This document shows positions 12,933-26,745 of a DNA stretch of 64,000 nt, in pieces. Numbering within the stretch: position 1 is the first letter of the stretch; each line of letters starts with the position of its first letter. The position numbers were made by a program, and so were the translations under genes. The notes beneath the pieces were generated by a model. It searched no databases. It saw nothing but the letters and a program-made list of their open reading frames with translations, and had not been told where the DNA came from. Source of the stretch: Xylocopa sonorina (lineage: Eukaryota > Arthropoda > Insecta > Hymenoptera > Apidae); the NCBI RefSeq assembly GCF_050948175.1, contig NC_135199.1:4096501-4160500 (forward strand), given 5' to 3'.

Positions 12933-13863
12933 TTAATTATTTTGTTGCTGAGGTTTTGACCAATCTACATTCAAGATAAGATGATCGTAACCGTAACCAT
13001 TGAGGGTAGCAATGGCTTTAGCAGCCTCCATTCTATACTTGAAATGTACGTATGCAAATCCTTTGCAAAGATTGGTTTGCTTATCTTTAGCGAGGTAAAA
13101 TTTCAAAACAGATCCGAATGGCTTGACAAGTTCATCCAAATCTGCATCCGTAGTACTCTCTGATAAATTGGAAATACGAATAGCAGTGGTGTCGTCGCGT
13201 CTTTGCATTTGCATAGAATCCCCACGTTTATTGCCTCCGTCGCGCATACCAGGTGGTACATATTTGCTACCCTGAGGTTTCAATTCTGTCATTGCTCCAG
13301 GAGCACCAGCATTAACCAATGGCTTCTTATCGTCTGGCACTTTACCTGTAAATTGTATCGTATATTACATAAAATCGAGCAACATTAAATGAATGAAATT
13401 TCTAATAGCAAAACATACCTCCGGCAAGAACAGTATCTTTGTAAGGACACTTGGTGGTCCAATGGTCACCGTTGCAATTACGACATTTCACTTGACCTTT
13501 GTCTCCCATATTCTTCAACTTGTCTAGGTTATCCTCTTCAACCTTATTCTCTTCTTCCTTACTGGAAATAAACTGCATAAACACATCTTCACCGCCTACT
13601 GTGGTAGCAGGATTTGGCCCAGGTCTATCGTCTGCAGAGTCTCCGAATTTGGCCCAATTTTTACGTGCAGCAATTGTCTTTGAAACGATACGCCTTTCAA
13701 TCTTGTATGTACGAACGACTTTGACTTTCTTATTATCTTGATTGTATTTGTACTCTGTGAGAACTTTAAATCCGTTTTCGTACGTCTCTGACGGTGGGGG
13801 CAACGCTCCTCCCTCCTCCTCAACCTCATCAGCCCAGCTGGATTTTACTTCTGCCACAGGCAT
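12933..13863 (-). CDS. eIF3g: Eukaryotic translation initiation factor 3 subunit G
   Basis: Two coding exons, 13863-13419 and 13345-12933, flank a 73-bp intron with a GTATGT donor and TTACAG acceptor. They join in phase into 285 residues, close to family length. Residues 1-148 are the acidic N-terminal region that binds other eIF3 subunits (start MPVAEVKSSWADEV). It ends with a CCHC zinc knuckle, CRNCNGDHWTTKC, ligands C127, C130, H134 and C139. Residues about 203-278 are an RRM with RNP2 (IRISNL) and RNP1 (KGFAYVHF). The product is a cytoplasmic eIF3 subunit that acts in scanning and 40S recruitment. The start ATG at 13863-13861 follows an intron acceptor (TTTCAG, then AA, then ATG), so a 5'UTR intron precedes it. 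The gene is complete, with no anomalies. Confidence 0.97.
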
Positions 13864-14420
13864 TTCTGAAATTTATGTGACTAACGAAGCCAAAACTGAT
13901 TATTAACGATGAATTCGAACATTCTTAAGTGATCAGCAACAATGCACGAAATAGAAACTACTTTGAGTATGACAGACGTGACAGTGATTTATAGGTTAAG
14001 TGGGAAATTAATTACGAATTACTGCGGAGAAATAGCAATATTAGTGATTTTAACACTATTTAATCACTGTGTGTTACGAGTAATTAGAATTAAACAAACA
14101 TGTGCCGAATGTAACAAAAGAATTGAAAGATATTGTTCTTTGTATACATAGAACACAGTATTGGAAAACACGTTTAGATTATATTATGGAAACGCATTAA
14201 CTTTTAGAAAAGCTTGATAATTTATAGAAAATATTTTTTCTTCAGAATACTTACTCTGTAAAGATATCGTAGAAATAATTGTTGCGAATGTGAATACTGC
14301 GGAAAATCTGACACAAAAGTAAATCCTTGGAAGAGCGAATGAAAATGAGCCGAAATGGTGGTATTTCCGCGTGTGATAAGCCAGTGTGTCAGCAGCTCTG
14401 GCGGTCGTTCGTTGAAACAT
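13864..14420 (-). other. eIF3g: eIF3g 5'UTR intron and first non-coding exon
   Basis: On the minus strand a good donor (ACAGA then GTAAGT) lies at 14255/14254 and the acceptor TTTCAG ends at 13866, two bases before the ATG. This implies a 389-bp intron in the 5'UTR. The non-coding first exon would run from a start site near 14400-14440 down to 14255. The exact start site is not determined. ORFs in this stretch on either strand are unrecognised. Confidence 0.5.
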
Positions 14421-14582
14421 GAATAGTTCGGAATTAATGGCGACGTCTAGCGTTGTCGTGTTCAGTGTGAAAAAATAATGTTTTCCGTAACCGTACGCCG
14501 CCTCGTATACGGATAAGTGTTAACGAAATTAAAAACGAACGTGTTTAAATTCAGTGTGAAAGTAAAGAGAGCGATCGCAATA
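14256..14582. promoter_or_regulatory. Shared bidirectional promoter of eIF3g (-) and CHERP (+)
   Basis: The two housekeeping genes are divergent, with under 330 bp between the eIF3g 5'UTR donor and the CHERP start codon. The 12-base word TTCAGTGTGAAA occurs twice, at 14461-14472 and 14550-14561. Each copy contains the insect initiator TCAGT, so they are candidate CHERP start sites. An ATGGCGAC word lies just upstream, near 14437. I see no TATA box. The shared promoter is inferred from geometry. Confidence 0.5.
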
Positions 14583-17500
14583 ATGGACCAGGCACCGGCA
14601 GGTAAGAAATAAATGTTGTGAACTTGCGATTCGGCCAAGCGCGGTGTTGCACATTCTGACCCCGGGCGAGCATATTAACGTTCGATCACTTTTATTAATC
14701 GTAATCTGTATGATCTGTCGTTTCTAGCATTTTAGTTAGTCAGAATTGAGGACTCGTGAGTTTCCACGAAATGGAAATAATGAGATACGTTTAAAAAAAA
14801 AAAGACAAAATGTAGATTCTAACTAGTAGGTTATGTAAACCTGTGCAACGCATTAGGCTACCATTAAAAAAAACTATTCGCTCGACGAATTAAATTGTCT
14901 CCAGGCAAACCTTCAGTAGATATATTATTTACAAAGTGACAAGCTTCAAAACAGATTCAATATTTCAGGTTTCAGTGGGCTGATTTAAGACTGCGTACTT
15001 TAAAAACAAAAAAAAATATATATATATATATAAGAGATCCTATTTCAGTACTGTATTTAAATTATCGCCACTTATATTGTGATAATTGTAGAAAGTAATT
15101 CATAATTATCAGGCCACTTCTGGTAATTCTGTTTTATTTTGGTGTAATACCCAGATACAGAATTAAGGAACATCATAGACAAACTGGCACAGTTTGTGGC
15201 TCGTAATGGACCAGAGTTCGAGCAGATGACGAAAAACAAGCAGAAGGACAACCCAAAGTTTGGTTTCCTGTTCGGCGGGGAGCACTTCAACTACTATCAA
15301 TACAAAGTGACTACAGAGCAAGCCAGTAAGTGGGATACAGCCCCTTAACAGCTACAACAATTGAGAAGCATAATGGCCATGCTTTATTCAACGAACAAGG
15401 AATGACTTTGAAAAAAGAGATACGGGTGAAAGGGTCTGAATTCGTCGTAGCGAACGTACAAAAAACTATTATTCATCGAATATGAGCACTTCGTTTCAAG
15501 ATTTTGGGATTACTATTTATTAAGCAGAATGCTTTAGCTAAAAGACATATTCTCTTTCTTGGCAATGGTGATTTTAAGAAGATGTAGTTTTAACATTCTT
15601 ACTGGAGCTTATCTAATACGGACTACATTGTTGATATGTTGCTTCAATCTATGCGTGGGAACTGCACCCCACAATAATACCCTGTAATGCCCTAGTACTG
15701 TAAAAAAAAACGTAAAAATACATGTGTACATATATAATATATAAAACAGGGAAAGAGTATAGTGCTCCCAAAAAACTTACTGAATTTTCAATATAATTCT
15801 CTCATAACTGCCAAGAATTTTATTATGCACTGGTAGAAGATAAGACTCAACAGAAATTGGACTATTTGTATACTTTTTCAATATCCATTGAAGGAATCAA
15901 ACATCTTACAATAATCCACCGTCATTCGTTTACAGTTTTAAAGCAAAAAGGAATAAATCCAATGCAAAATGCAGACCCACGTTTAAACGTTTCGCAGCAG
16001 CAGCAAACAGCCGCTACCGTCGCGCAGCCACTGAATAACGTCAATCTTACGTCTGGCCTAAATACTCAAAACAATGGATTGAATCCGGTCGTGGGGATTG
16101 GACCAGTTGGAAATCAAGGTGGTCCAGTTATACCTGGGGTACCAGGACAAATCGGAGGACCAGGAAATGCAGGACCACCGATTGGACCAGTCCCTGGTGC
16201 TATGGGAGGTGTGAACCCACCCATTGCTGGTGTTACTCAACCGGTTAACATTGGAGGACCTCCTGGATGGCTTCAAAATGAACTAGCGAATCTTCAGTCG
16301 CAACAGACCACGCTACAGGAACAAGTTAGACAATCGGAACAAAATCTGGCTGCGCAACATGCTGCATTGATGGCACAACAACAAGGGAGGGTTGAGGATG
16401 CTGTAAGACAAGCTCAAGAGACAGCTTTGCAGAATAGTGCGCAGAGCACAAATACCGATCTCTCAGCGTTTGATGCAGTATTACAGCCTATCATTGATAG
16501 CTGCACAAAAGATAGCATAAGCGCAGGAAAAGCCTGGATACTTCAAAACTCGGTTACCCCGCAAAGTAATCAAGTCGTTGCGGATCATTTACTAAAAAAG
16601 TATGTTTTACATATCACTTTAATTGCATACTATTAAAAATAAACCGATTCATCCTTAAATGTTTCTTCCAGAGTGATTCAAGCAACTAATTTTAGTCATA
16701 AACTTCACATTATCTATCTGGTCAACGATGTCTTACATCATTGGTAAGTATGTTTATGTTGAAAATGGAATTGCAGATTTTATTTTGGAACCATTCATAA
16801 AAATCAAATGTCTTTTACTTCTATCTTAAATTTAAATCTTCTGTATTTTAAGTTAAAATATATTTTTATACCCGGTACAATATTATGCGAGACTTAGCAC
16901 TTCGATTGCAGTATAAATGATAGTTGTTATAAAGTTTGATAACTTTCGTGAAAATAGTCGAGCGCGATATTTAATTTTAAACTTCTTTAGTGCAAGAAAA
17001 AAGTCTATGGATCTTCGCAAGGCAATGGAAAGTGTTGTTGTTCCCATGTTCTGTAACACTTCACTAGCTGCATCCGAAGAGCAACTTAATAAATTAAATA
17101 AGTTGTTAAGTTTATGGGAGTCAAAAAATAATTACTTTGATGAAGGAATTATAGATAAATTAAAACAACCAAGCACGTCTTGGTCCGAGTATCAAGCTAA
17201 TTTGGTTGCACAACATGCCAACGCAATTACACCAATCACCGCATCCACGAAACAGACTTTCGATAATTATCAAGCGCAACACCAAGCGTTTGTCACGCAT
17301 GCTTTAAGACAAATTCAAAATATTGAGCAACAAAAAATCGCTATTGATCAACAATTAAAAGCTCCACCTCCGCCACCACCTCAATTAGTAAGTCGCTATT
17401 TCTTTAGTTCGATCATGTCTTATATTTAACTTTCTAACCAAATCTCAAAGGAGAATAATGCTTTGCAGAATCAGCAGAACATGTCAATACCACCTAGTCA

Positions 17501-19364
17501 TTCCGGTCCTCCTGCACCAATAGGTACAGAAGTAAATTTCAGTCAACCACCGCCCGGGTGGGGTGTACCTGCCGGGAATGAACCACCGCCATTTTCGAAT
17601 GTACCGTTACCAGACTTTTCAAAACCTCCTCCTGGTTTTCCCCTCCCACACGTTATACCCGAACCCTCCGTCGAAGATTTAATGCCTAGTATGCCTTATT
17701 ACGAACTTCCGGCTGGTTTGATGGTGCCTCTGATCAAGTTAGAAGACGCAGAATACAAACCTCTGGATCCAGAAGCTATCAGGCTTCCACCACCCGCTCC
17801 TCCTAGTGAACGTTTAGTAGCCGCCGTTGAAGCTTTTTATGCACCACCGAATCATGACTCTCCACGAGATAGGTAAGATCACGATGCAAATTATACTTAT
17901 AAATTGTCTGATTCTACTATGTAGTTGTATATATACGATTGGATCCACACATATCCGTACAAAACTCCGTGAATTACCGTGAATTTTTTACGCGTATAAA
18001 GTCTTGCACTTTACTAAAAAAGAACTCACGCTCACCAACGTAAAGGGTGATTAGATTAAGTTTGATTAGATTCATTTGAAACGTTGAGCAAAGTTTATAA
18101 TCTAGATGTGTACGTATTGCAGTGATGGATGGGAAAAATTAGGTTTATACGAGTATTATAAGGCAAAGAATGCTGCGCGTAAACGTAAAGAAGAGGATGT
18201 AGCAGCCGGTATAAGGCAAAAGTCAAAATCGCGATCGCCGATTCTGAGGCCACGATCCAAAAGTCCTAGTCCACCAAAGAAACGATATCGAAGTAAATCT
18301 CGAAGTCGATCACGCTCAAGATCGAGAGGTAGAAGTAGATCTAGATCCCCCGCTGCCAATCATAGACGTAACAGTCGTAATAGCAATCATAATAACAGAA
18401 GTCGGAGAAGGAGAAACAGTAACAAGGATCGAAGTCCTGACAAGAGAGCGGATAGGCAAGATCGAAGTCCGACACCGCCTAGTTTCCTGTAAGTATCTAT
18501 AATTATAGAAAAGGGGTTTCGATTTAGGCCATTCAAAGATAATTTTTTTTTCGCGCATTCAAGAGATCAAAGCCTTAATAGTACAAATGTGTCGTGTCCG
18601 AACGCTTGATTTAAGCGTAAGATAGGTATGCGCGACCATGCATTTATCGCGCGAGTGTTTCAGTGATACAAATCAAAACTGTAATTATAAATTTTTATGA
18701 GAAATTATTACCGCTAGATAACGCCACTTCCAATTAAAGCGCTCCACTATATGATTGTGCTAGTAAACATAGAATGAAAATTTCTAATTAAATTACATAT
18801 TAAATTACATTTTTATCTTGAGGTCGTCGCGAGTTTGCATGCTCATTTACGTATTCTTATGTAAGGACACAAATTTCAGCTAGTTTCATAACTGTATGAT
18901 TATGCCGTTGACGAGTGCGTTGGTACAAAATTCAGTTGCACGTAGGGGCTCTGGTTCTTTGAGAGTTGTAGAGGAGATGGCTTCGAACGGTTTAAATCGT
19001 AGCCCTTTATTATAGTAGAAAGTGACAACATATGTGAAAGTTCAATTTCTACGATTGAATTTCTTTCAGCGGGTCGACGTACAGTAAAGCTCCTCAAGAA
19101 ATTAGTATCGACGAGAGTAACAAGGGTCATCAGTTGCTCAAAAAAATGGGTTGGGGTGGTGCGGGACTTGGTGCCAATGAACAGGGTATTGAAGCCCCAA
19201 TATCTGGTGGTGAAATTAGGGATAAAAACGATCAATACAAAGGCGTCGGTATTAATCTAAATGATCCGTACGAGAACTTTAGGAAGAGTAAAGGTCAAGC
19301 ATTTATTACTAGAATGAAAGCAAGAGCGGAGGAACGTGCTGAAGAAAGGGGCGAACGGGACTGA
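14583..19364 (+). CDS. scaf6: CHERP/Scaf6-type SURP-CID-RS-G-patch pre-mRNA processing protein
   Basis: Coding exons are 14583-14601, 15155-15325, 15936-16599, 16672-16743, 16991-17387, 17469-17872, 18123-18488 and 19070-19364. All have GT-AG borders and consistent phases, encoding 795 residues. The domain order matches CHERP (calcium homeostasis endoplasmic reticulum protein). It starts with a SURP module at residues about 8-60 (FVARNGPEFE, then KFGFLF...YYQYK), followed by a Gly/Pro/Gln-rich linker. A CID-like RNA polymerase II CTD-interacting domain lies at about 237-385 (HIIYLVNDVLHHC). Proline-rich tracts follow, then an arginine-serine region at about 595-690 and a G-patch at about 712-760 (KGHQLLKKMGWGGAGLG), with the family's C-terminal KGVGI...DPYENF block. 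Its expected role is nuclear, as a U2-associated splicing factor. The start Met is in a 19-base coding exon whose -3 base is A. The gene looks complete and intact. Confidence 0.95.
15017..15032. repeat. (TA)8 microsatellite in CHERP intron 1
   Basis: Eight perfect TA units follow an A-rich run within the first coding intron of CHERP. It is probably polymorphic; no function is evident. Confidence 0.8.
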
Positions 19365-20396
19365 ATATAATCAAGTAAAAAAAAAACTACTAAATTTGTC
19401 TATAATCCTTTCGATGAGATATAACTATCGTGCAGTATGAATTCGTATGGTGTGTCTCCACAATTGTGGTCGACACAAGTTTCGCAACAGTCAGCTCTTC
19501 GTAATCCTGTCGCATAGTTCGTATAAGGATTCAATCTCAGTGATCTTTATATTTTTTCAGTTTCTATTCATAGGGTAGTGAATACTTTCCCATTCATTTC
19601 CTCATTTCTTTCTATTCATGTTACATAGTGATTGTTTAGTATTGAAATTACAAAGTTACACCTGTACATGTTATATAATTTTATATTCTTCGTTAGAAGT
19701 AACGACATATTGATTATTTTATATTTTTAAATACTTCGACGAAACGGAATACGTATATCGCGTTTTGACGTTGTGTCGACCGTTTGTGGGTGTAAATCAT
19801 TTATCTGTACATTTCCGTGCGAGGAAACTATGAATGAGTGATGAGGAAAAAGAGAAAGAGTGTTGTTTATAAAAAAAAGGATCACGTTAGTTTACGACAC
19901 GGAGTGCACCAAGAGTGGCTGTTAAATACTAAATTCAATTTTCATGGTGCATGATGCGAAAGGAGTAAAAGAAGAATATAATTTTATTCGTCTCTTGTAC
20001 ATTATGTACAAAATACTACTCGATCTTCGGTAAGATTATCGCTAATAATACTGACTACGGATATCTCGAGACACCTCAATAGAAATAACTGAACATACCA
20101 AAAGGACCGAGTATTAAAAGTCGACCAGTCGCGCGGTTAACGTTCACCGTGAATTTAACAGCGAGATTACATTTTAATTGTATCCCACACGACACCTATT
20201 AAAATTCTATTCTGCTCCCATGTGAAAACGGTAAAACTGATTTACTAATGAATGTCCGTGCAAGGGAATAAAAGGACCTTTCTCGTGCAGTCATCATCGG
20301 CACGTAAAAAAAAGTATGAAACTAAAAAAAAGTACTTGTATTTAGTAAGTTAATAAATGATTATATTGGATACACAAAAATGAATCAACGAATAAA
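19365..20396 (+). terminator. scaf6: CHERP 3'UTR with candidate poly(A) signals
   Basis: Non-coding AT-rich sequence follows the TGA stop at 19362-19364. AATAAA signals occur at 20267-20272, 20352-20357 and 20391-20396. No ORF of interest is present. The true end of the transcript cannot be fixed. Confidence 0.4.
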
Positions 20397-23300
20397 TATT
20401 GTACGTTTAAACGTAATGGTAAGAAAAGAGAAAAGAATTGTGAAAAGAATAAGCGAGAGAAGAAGAGAGTGAAAGTGTTGGTAGCTATAAAATTAATAGC
20501 ATGTCTTCAACGCGTGCTTGACGCACTGTCGTTAAACTCTGCGGAGAATCATCGAAGATACTTTCAAAGGCGATTAATTTAATCGGTTCAATGATATTCC
20601 AGAATAATATCGTTCGTAAATTCTTTTTATGCCGATATATTTATCGCCGGTTATCACGTGTGCACGGATTGAAAGAAAAATGAAAAATCCTGGTATACAA
20701 CTGGCTGGGAATGGCTGGGACGTCCGATGGCACTGTTAATCGTTGGTTGCCTTCTTGAACTCCCCCAGCAGCAGTGGAAGTCGAAACCGAATAAATCCAA
20801 CGTCGAACCGGTTTCGCAACGATAACAGTCAGAAGCTACACACTTGGTGGCGTAAACAAAGTCAGAATGACGTGTGCGTCTACAGAAGCCACCCTATGAG
20901 GTCGCTCGGAGTTTTGATATTCTCTTTATATCACGTGATATTTTTCCATTCGTATGAAGGAAACCCATACAAACGAGAAGCAATAAAACACGTCTCCGTC
21001 TAATTACAAGATTTTAACCAAACATCGATATGTATTAAATTAGATAAACGTTGATTTATGTAACTGTTGCATATTTTTAAATTTCAATTCATTATTCACG
21101 GTGGTCGTAATATCATTTGATAAGCGTTTCTCAAAAGTCTTGGAGATAAGCAATTGGGCTTTAGGAACCGTAAACATTGAATTTCGTTAAAGGCAAAGGT
21201 CAACGATAACGCGCTACGGTTAAAGTAATGAAAGCAAGAAGAAGCAAATTTTGTGAGATAATATTTCTCGAGCTGTAGACGCGTTGACGAAGCAATATCG
21301 CGACTTGCAGTCGTATCGATATACTCGATGGTAATGTACTAGCACTTCTTCCGCGATCGATAATGCGTGTAATGATTTTAAAGAGAAAATAATGACCAGA
21401 AGAACATGTTCAACGCTCTCTTGTAGCTGTCTCGTAATCGAGTGCAATTTAATGCATCTTCGAGAGAACCCGTTGACATCACGTTGCAATGACTGTGACA
21501 AACGTGACAGCGGCAGATTTGTCGCTATCCAAAAGTCGCGTTTCCCGCGAGCCGGTCCGGTGCTTATCTTCGATCGAGAGACGACTGAATTTAAAAGAAC
21601 CGGCTGCGCTCGTGGGAAACGGATTCATGCGTGTACAAGTTTCACGACTGATGCAGCACGTTTGACCAAAACGTGACACAGGACCCGAAAAAGTATGCAG
21701 AGATAAAAAATAGATTGCTTTAACGATTTGGCAGCAGCACGTATCCATGGATGCAAACGCCTGCTCCGAAAGTGTTATTCTTGGAACATATGTTTAGACC
21801 CGCTATGATATATTTTTAGAAGAGAGTATCAATTATCAGAAATTGGCCGGGATTAATCAGTACATTAAAAACAATGTTCTCTTGCACGCCAACTCGTTGC
21901 TATTTTTAAGTAGATATTTTTTTTCCCCATTCGGCTTCTAATTTTGTTACGTATTCGAGTCGGATGCATTCAAATGTGTAGCTATAAACGGTGATCTATA
22001 ATACGAAGTTGTACCCCCTGACCTTTCGGATACTCGTTCCATTGATGAAGCAGGTATCTAATTTTATGACACGGTTCGTAACATATAACTGTTTAATGGA
22101 TCTAAGATTAGAAGCCAATGCGTTATATACGTACAAAATAGCACGTCATGTTAATTCTTCTATTATCTTATAGAGGTAGAGCTGCAAGAATTTACGTGAA
22201 ATTCATCGACGCTATTCCGAGCATGCGAATTTTTATTATACCATTAAGGAAGATGAGAGTCATTCTACTAACCACGAATAACAGGCGTCGTATATCATTT
22301 TACTCTTGTTTGTCAAGATTTTCACGGACGCAGTCAAATTAGAACGACTCTCGTTGGATCTATTAAGTCCACGGATCCGTATAAAGACATATCACGGACT
22401 TGTTGCCTCGATTACGACAGTGCGGCATTCCGCAATATTATACGACGAACGTGAAAACAGCTTATGAGGTTACTGTAACGTTCAAGCAGGCGAAATGAAA
22501 TTTTCATTAAACAGCTGAAAGACATTGAAGAATTTTAAAAGGAATGGAGAAATTGAAAAGTTTCATTTTTGACATTCGCTGAAACTGTTATCCAAGTTGA
22601 ACGTTAAAACGAGTTTTTTATTTGTACGAGTGCATGCGTGCGAGTAGAACGTATAACTGTTCAAGATACAAAAAGAATAATTCGATTTTACAATCATTTA
22701 TTCACCGATGCTTGACAACTATACTACCTTTTGAAAGTCAACTATAAATCAGCAACTGTCGCAGGTAACAGGTGACCTCATAGTAATCAGAAACCGGATC
22801 TCGCACTCGAGACGCGTATTTAGGCCGGAAGTATGATGCCTGGGTGCACTTTAAATAGTCACCCGTGCTGTTCGTTTCCTTATACGGAGGTATCGATAAC
22901 GAGAATTCATCGTTGGCTCCCAACGAACATTCTAGACAGCCTATTTTTGGTATTATGATAACAGAGCTATGATTAGCTTATTCGTGTTGTTAGTGGCGAT
23001 ACTGGTATAGAATTTTATCTAAATTTAAATAACGCAATGTCATAAATATCAAATCGGAGCAGCGTATTGTTTTCTGCTTTTTTTTTTCATTTAAACGCAA
23101 GATTATTTACAAATAGTAATGAGCATTCATCGAGCAATGCATTTATCGTTCAACAGAGAAGTAGAAGAGTCTGAACCACTTTCGCCATTGAACGAAGGAT
23201 CGAAATGCTCCTAAAAGTCGGCACTCGATGATCTCTCGGCCTATACCTGGTTATTATTCGCGAGAAGGACTTTGAACAGTCAGCGTTTCTTCCGTTCGCT

Positions 23301-26300
23301 TCGGCACCTTCTCTTTCTCTCGCGGAGGAAAGGTGCACGCAAAGAGACGGCACGATGAACGTGCAACGATCGGCATAGCTGCGTGTCAGCCGACACGGAC
23401 AGAGAAAACGGGTTAGCGTGACTCGTGAATTAGAGAGAAACGCGTGCATTAACGTAACCACGAGAGGGAGAGGATCGCGGACGAGGATGGAGAACGATGG
23501 GTGCCAGGCGGGTCGGACAAGGACGAGGAGAAGGTACCGCGTTACATTCCACGTGATCGAGAGAAGGGCACGCCTAGGCCGTCGAGTCACGCGCTCGACC
23601 ACGCGTTTACCCTTACCGACACGTGCACGCAATGTGCCCGACACCGCGCGATCGGTAGAACAAGACTGTTTGGTTATTTTGCACGTACGGTGCACGATGA
23701 CATCTCCTGAACGTTGCTCCGTTATTGCACGTCGAATTGCGAACGATATCACACCATCCGGTTACGTTAGGTCGACGGACCGTCAGTCTTTGGTTATTAT
23801 CGGTACACTTTTTATTCGGTTCCGTTCCGGATAATGCAACCTCTCGATTGTGTAATAACACGTCCCCCGCGTTCTCTCGCTGTTGGACAATTATTAATCC
23901 TGCTCCAATTAACAACTTTGTCACCGGGATGAACTTGAATATATCAGCAGTATTGATTGGAGAACCAGTACGAAAAAAGAACGAATTCTATTTCCGAAAC
24001 GAGTTCGCACAGTCGATTACCGAATGAATCATATTTTCAACTTATGCGAACACGATATGCTACTAATGAAGTCACAAGATTATTTATAAGTAACTCTCGT
24101 GTGCTATTGTTCGCAGCAAGTGGATTCCCCATGCTGTCTGGTAAATCGTTAATTCGGGTCCCAAGGTTTAAAGGAGGAGCGTGAGACAATGCAACGTAGC
24201 TACATTGTCCGATGTGTGGTTTCGTACGATAAAACGGATAGAAACATTCGTGGGATTTTCAGGTTCAAGTACGAAGCCGTGTTCGGAGGTTCGTATCTTG
24301 GGAACGCGGGGACCTATCAGGATTCGTCCGCGGGAACCGAGAATTATCCAGGGCGAGAAGGGTACGCGTGACGTAACGGCTATAATTATGTATCGGGCAA
24401 GCGAATGTTCTAATTTGCCAAGGACAAACGAGCGGACATATCTGCGAGACGTGATTTTCAGGCGATAACCGAGGGGAAGCACCTCGATGCGCTGGCGATG
24501 CAATCACCGTGATGTAATTGCTTTCACGTGCCCTCGCTCGACCCTTGTGTAACGTTCTTCTCCTTTTTTTTTATATATATATCTATATGTATATTGTTCT
24601 AAAACCGTGGCTCCGCATCAATTTCACTTTGTCACGTCATTGCTAATTCAACGCTCTTCGGGTTTACGTAATGCGAGGCACGCGTTCCACGCGGGAATTG
24701 CGTAAAAAGTGAAAGAAAGGGACAAGACGATAGGGTGACATACCTACAATTCTTCCAGCCAATTTTAAATGTCCCGTCTGGAATACATCGTTACGATTGC
24801 CGTGCGACGTACGAAAATACCCGCGGTACACAATGGCGGTGGAAAACGTGCGAACATCGCTGAATATTCATCGACATGTGTCCACCCACGGTGGACGTTC
24901 TATCTAAAAGTCACGTAGGCGCACGGTGGGACATGGCCACCGTTCGTACGGTGCACATAATTTAATTCCAGGCTCAAAGAGGAATCCGTCGAGTGCTCTA
25001 GAAGGAATTTAAATTGCTCCGTCCCGTGGCAGAATCCGGAATCAAAGGTTAAAGATCTGGTCGTGATAACGAGCAAACGACGCCCTATCAGACCTACTTG
25101 CTGCGTTCTACCCGTTCGCGCGTACCGAAATACCCTCTGTCTGAACGGCACGCTCAATTGACGAACATTGGGTTCAATAATTTCTTTTCAGAGCGGCCGC
25201 GAAGACCGGGCCGACTAATGCGCGACACGTAATGGTGTACCAGATCAAGAATAACCCGAAGTTGCCACAGATCGCGTTTATTTTCTCCCGAGCCGTGCAG
25301 AAAATAAGACGCCTATTTTTGAACCGGTCGCGTTACGCGCGTACTCGTGCATACGTCAAGTTCGTAGCCGCTTTAAAGGGGACACGAGCCAAAAAGTTCA
25401 CGTTCTCGGTAACGTGAAGCATTTTAGCCGAATACACTCTATGTATCGAGTATGTTGAACGATGGTCTCTCATTTCACCGAGCTGTTTAGTAATCGTTAA
25501 ATATAGCCACATTTGTAATTTAGTACTCTTTTCGAACAACACCAGTATCCATCGAAATTGTTCGTAGAAACTTGTGACAACGTTCGCTCGTGATGTAAAA
25601 CGATTTATCTCTCCTTTTATTCTTCTTTGCACGCGTAGCCCTCCTATTTACGGATTGGATCGTTCGTCTTGGAATTACTTGTTCACGAACAAGTCACCGT
25701 TTATATAATCAGAAACGTTTATACTTTCTAGTCCGTCTGTGGACGTCCAACGTCATAAAAATGTTTCGTAATGGGTAAATCTCGGGCGGGTAAAAACGCA
25801 TCGTTAACTGCATTCTCCGACTGCGTTCGTCGTAATTTCTTTTCGGCTTTTAATGCAGTCGCTCGATCGACCAATGAACGTAATCACCTGCGCGACGTGT
25901 TCGAATCGCGTGTGTACGTGCAATACAGCCGAGATCTGAATTCCACAGGTGACCCGTAAAACTAGAAAAGTATGCCGTCTAGATCGAGCGTTACAATCAA
26001 GATCGCAATCGATTAATTTCGCATTTAAATCGGTCAGACGTTACCCTTTCTACTTTTCTGCCTCGGCCACGTTTCGTCGTTCGTAACGAAAGCGTGCAAC
26101 GACCTTACTCGTAAAGGTTGCCTCCTTGTTAGTCGCGTTTCAAGAGAGACACGCGTGGCTGAAAATTAGCAGCAACCAGAATGCACGTCGAAACCTATTT
26201 ATCACCCCCAGATCTCGTTTGGTTCCACAGCGTATCTCCAGCAACTGCGATCCGATAACCCAATTTCCTGCGATGCAAACGCAAATTCAACCGAAGCATC

Positions 26301-26686
26301 ATCAAGCGCCGATGCTGAATAATTAGAATTCAATCCGCTCGGCGAGACAAACGCGACGTTCAAAAGGAACGCGGCGGACGTGCGCGTGGTCGAAATTCGC
26401 AGCGCACGCAAACGCAACGGCGCGCGGATACAAAAAACACAACGGAGCCTGAATATCCGTCGAGTCTGCGGTCTCGTACACCGTTTCGATCCGTCCGTGG
26501 AGAGAGCGAGGATAGAGCCCACCGCACGTAGACCGTGATCGAGAACGGACGAGAAGGCGAAGCGAAATGGAAATAAAAGGTAGCGAGAGAGACGGCCGAC
26601 AGACTCGAAGGAAGGGTTGCAGTCGTTGAGGAGTATACCAGCGGCGAACGGGCCGAAGGGGGAGCTGGATCGAGCGCGTGACAGGA

Positions 26687-26745
26687 CACGTGACCGGGAG
26701 CACACGGTGCTCGCGTGACCGGCCCCGTGACGTCACGCGCACGTG
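26687..26745. promoter_or_regulatory. E-box and CRE/E-box composite upstream of cwo
   Basis: CACGTG lies at 26687-26692. A full CRE, TGACGTCA, lies at 26728-26735, followed after CGCG by another CACGTG at 26740-26745. CREs bind CREB/ATF proteins, and CACGTG binds CLK-CYC and bHLH-Orange repressors such as CWO. The cluster is 2.6 kb upstream of the first cwo coding exon. The motifs are exact; the regulatory role is inferred. Confidence 0.45.

Noticed and set aside
23150..23752. 200-codon minus-strand ORF
   Set aside because: It is arginine-rich with no recognisable domain and overlaps open frames on the other strand in CpG-rich DNA. Such DNA is poor in stop codons, so this is likely chance.
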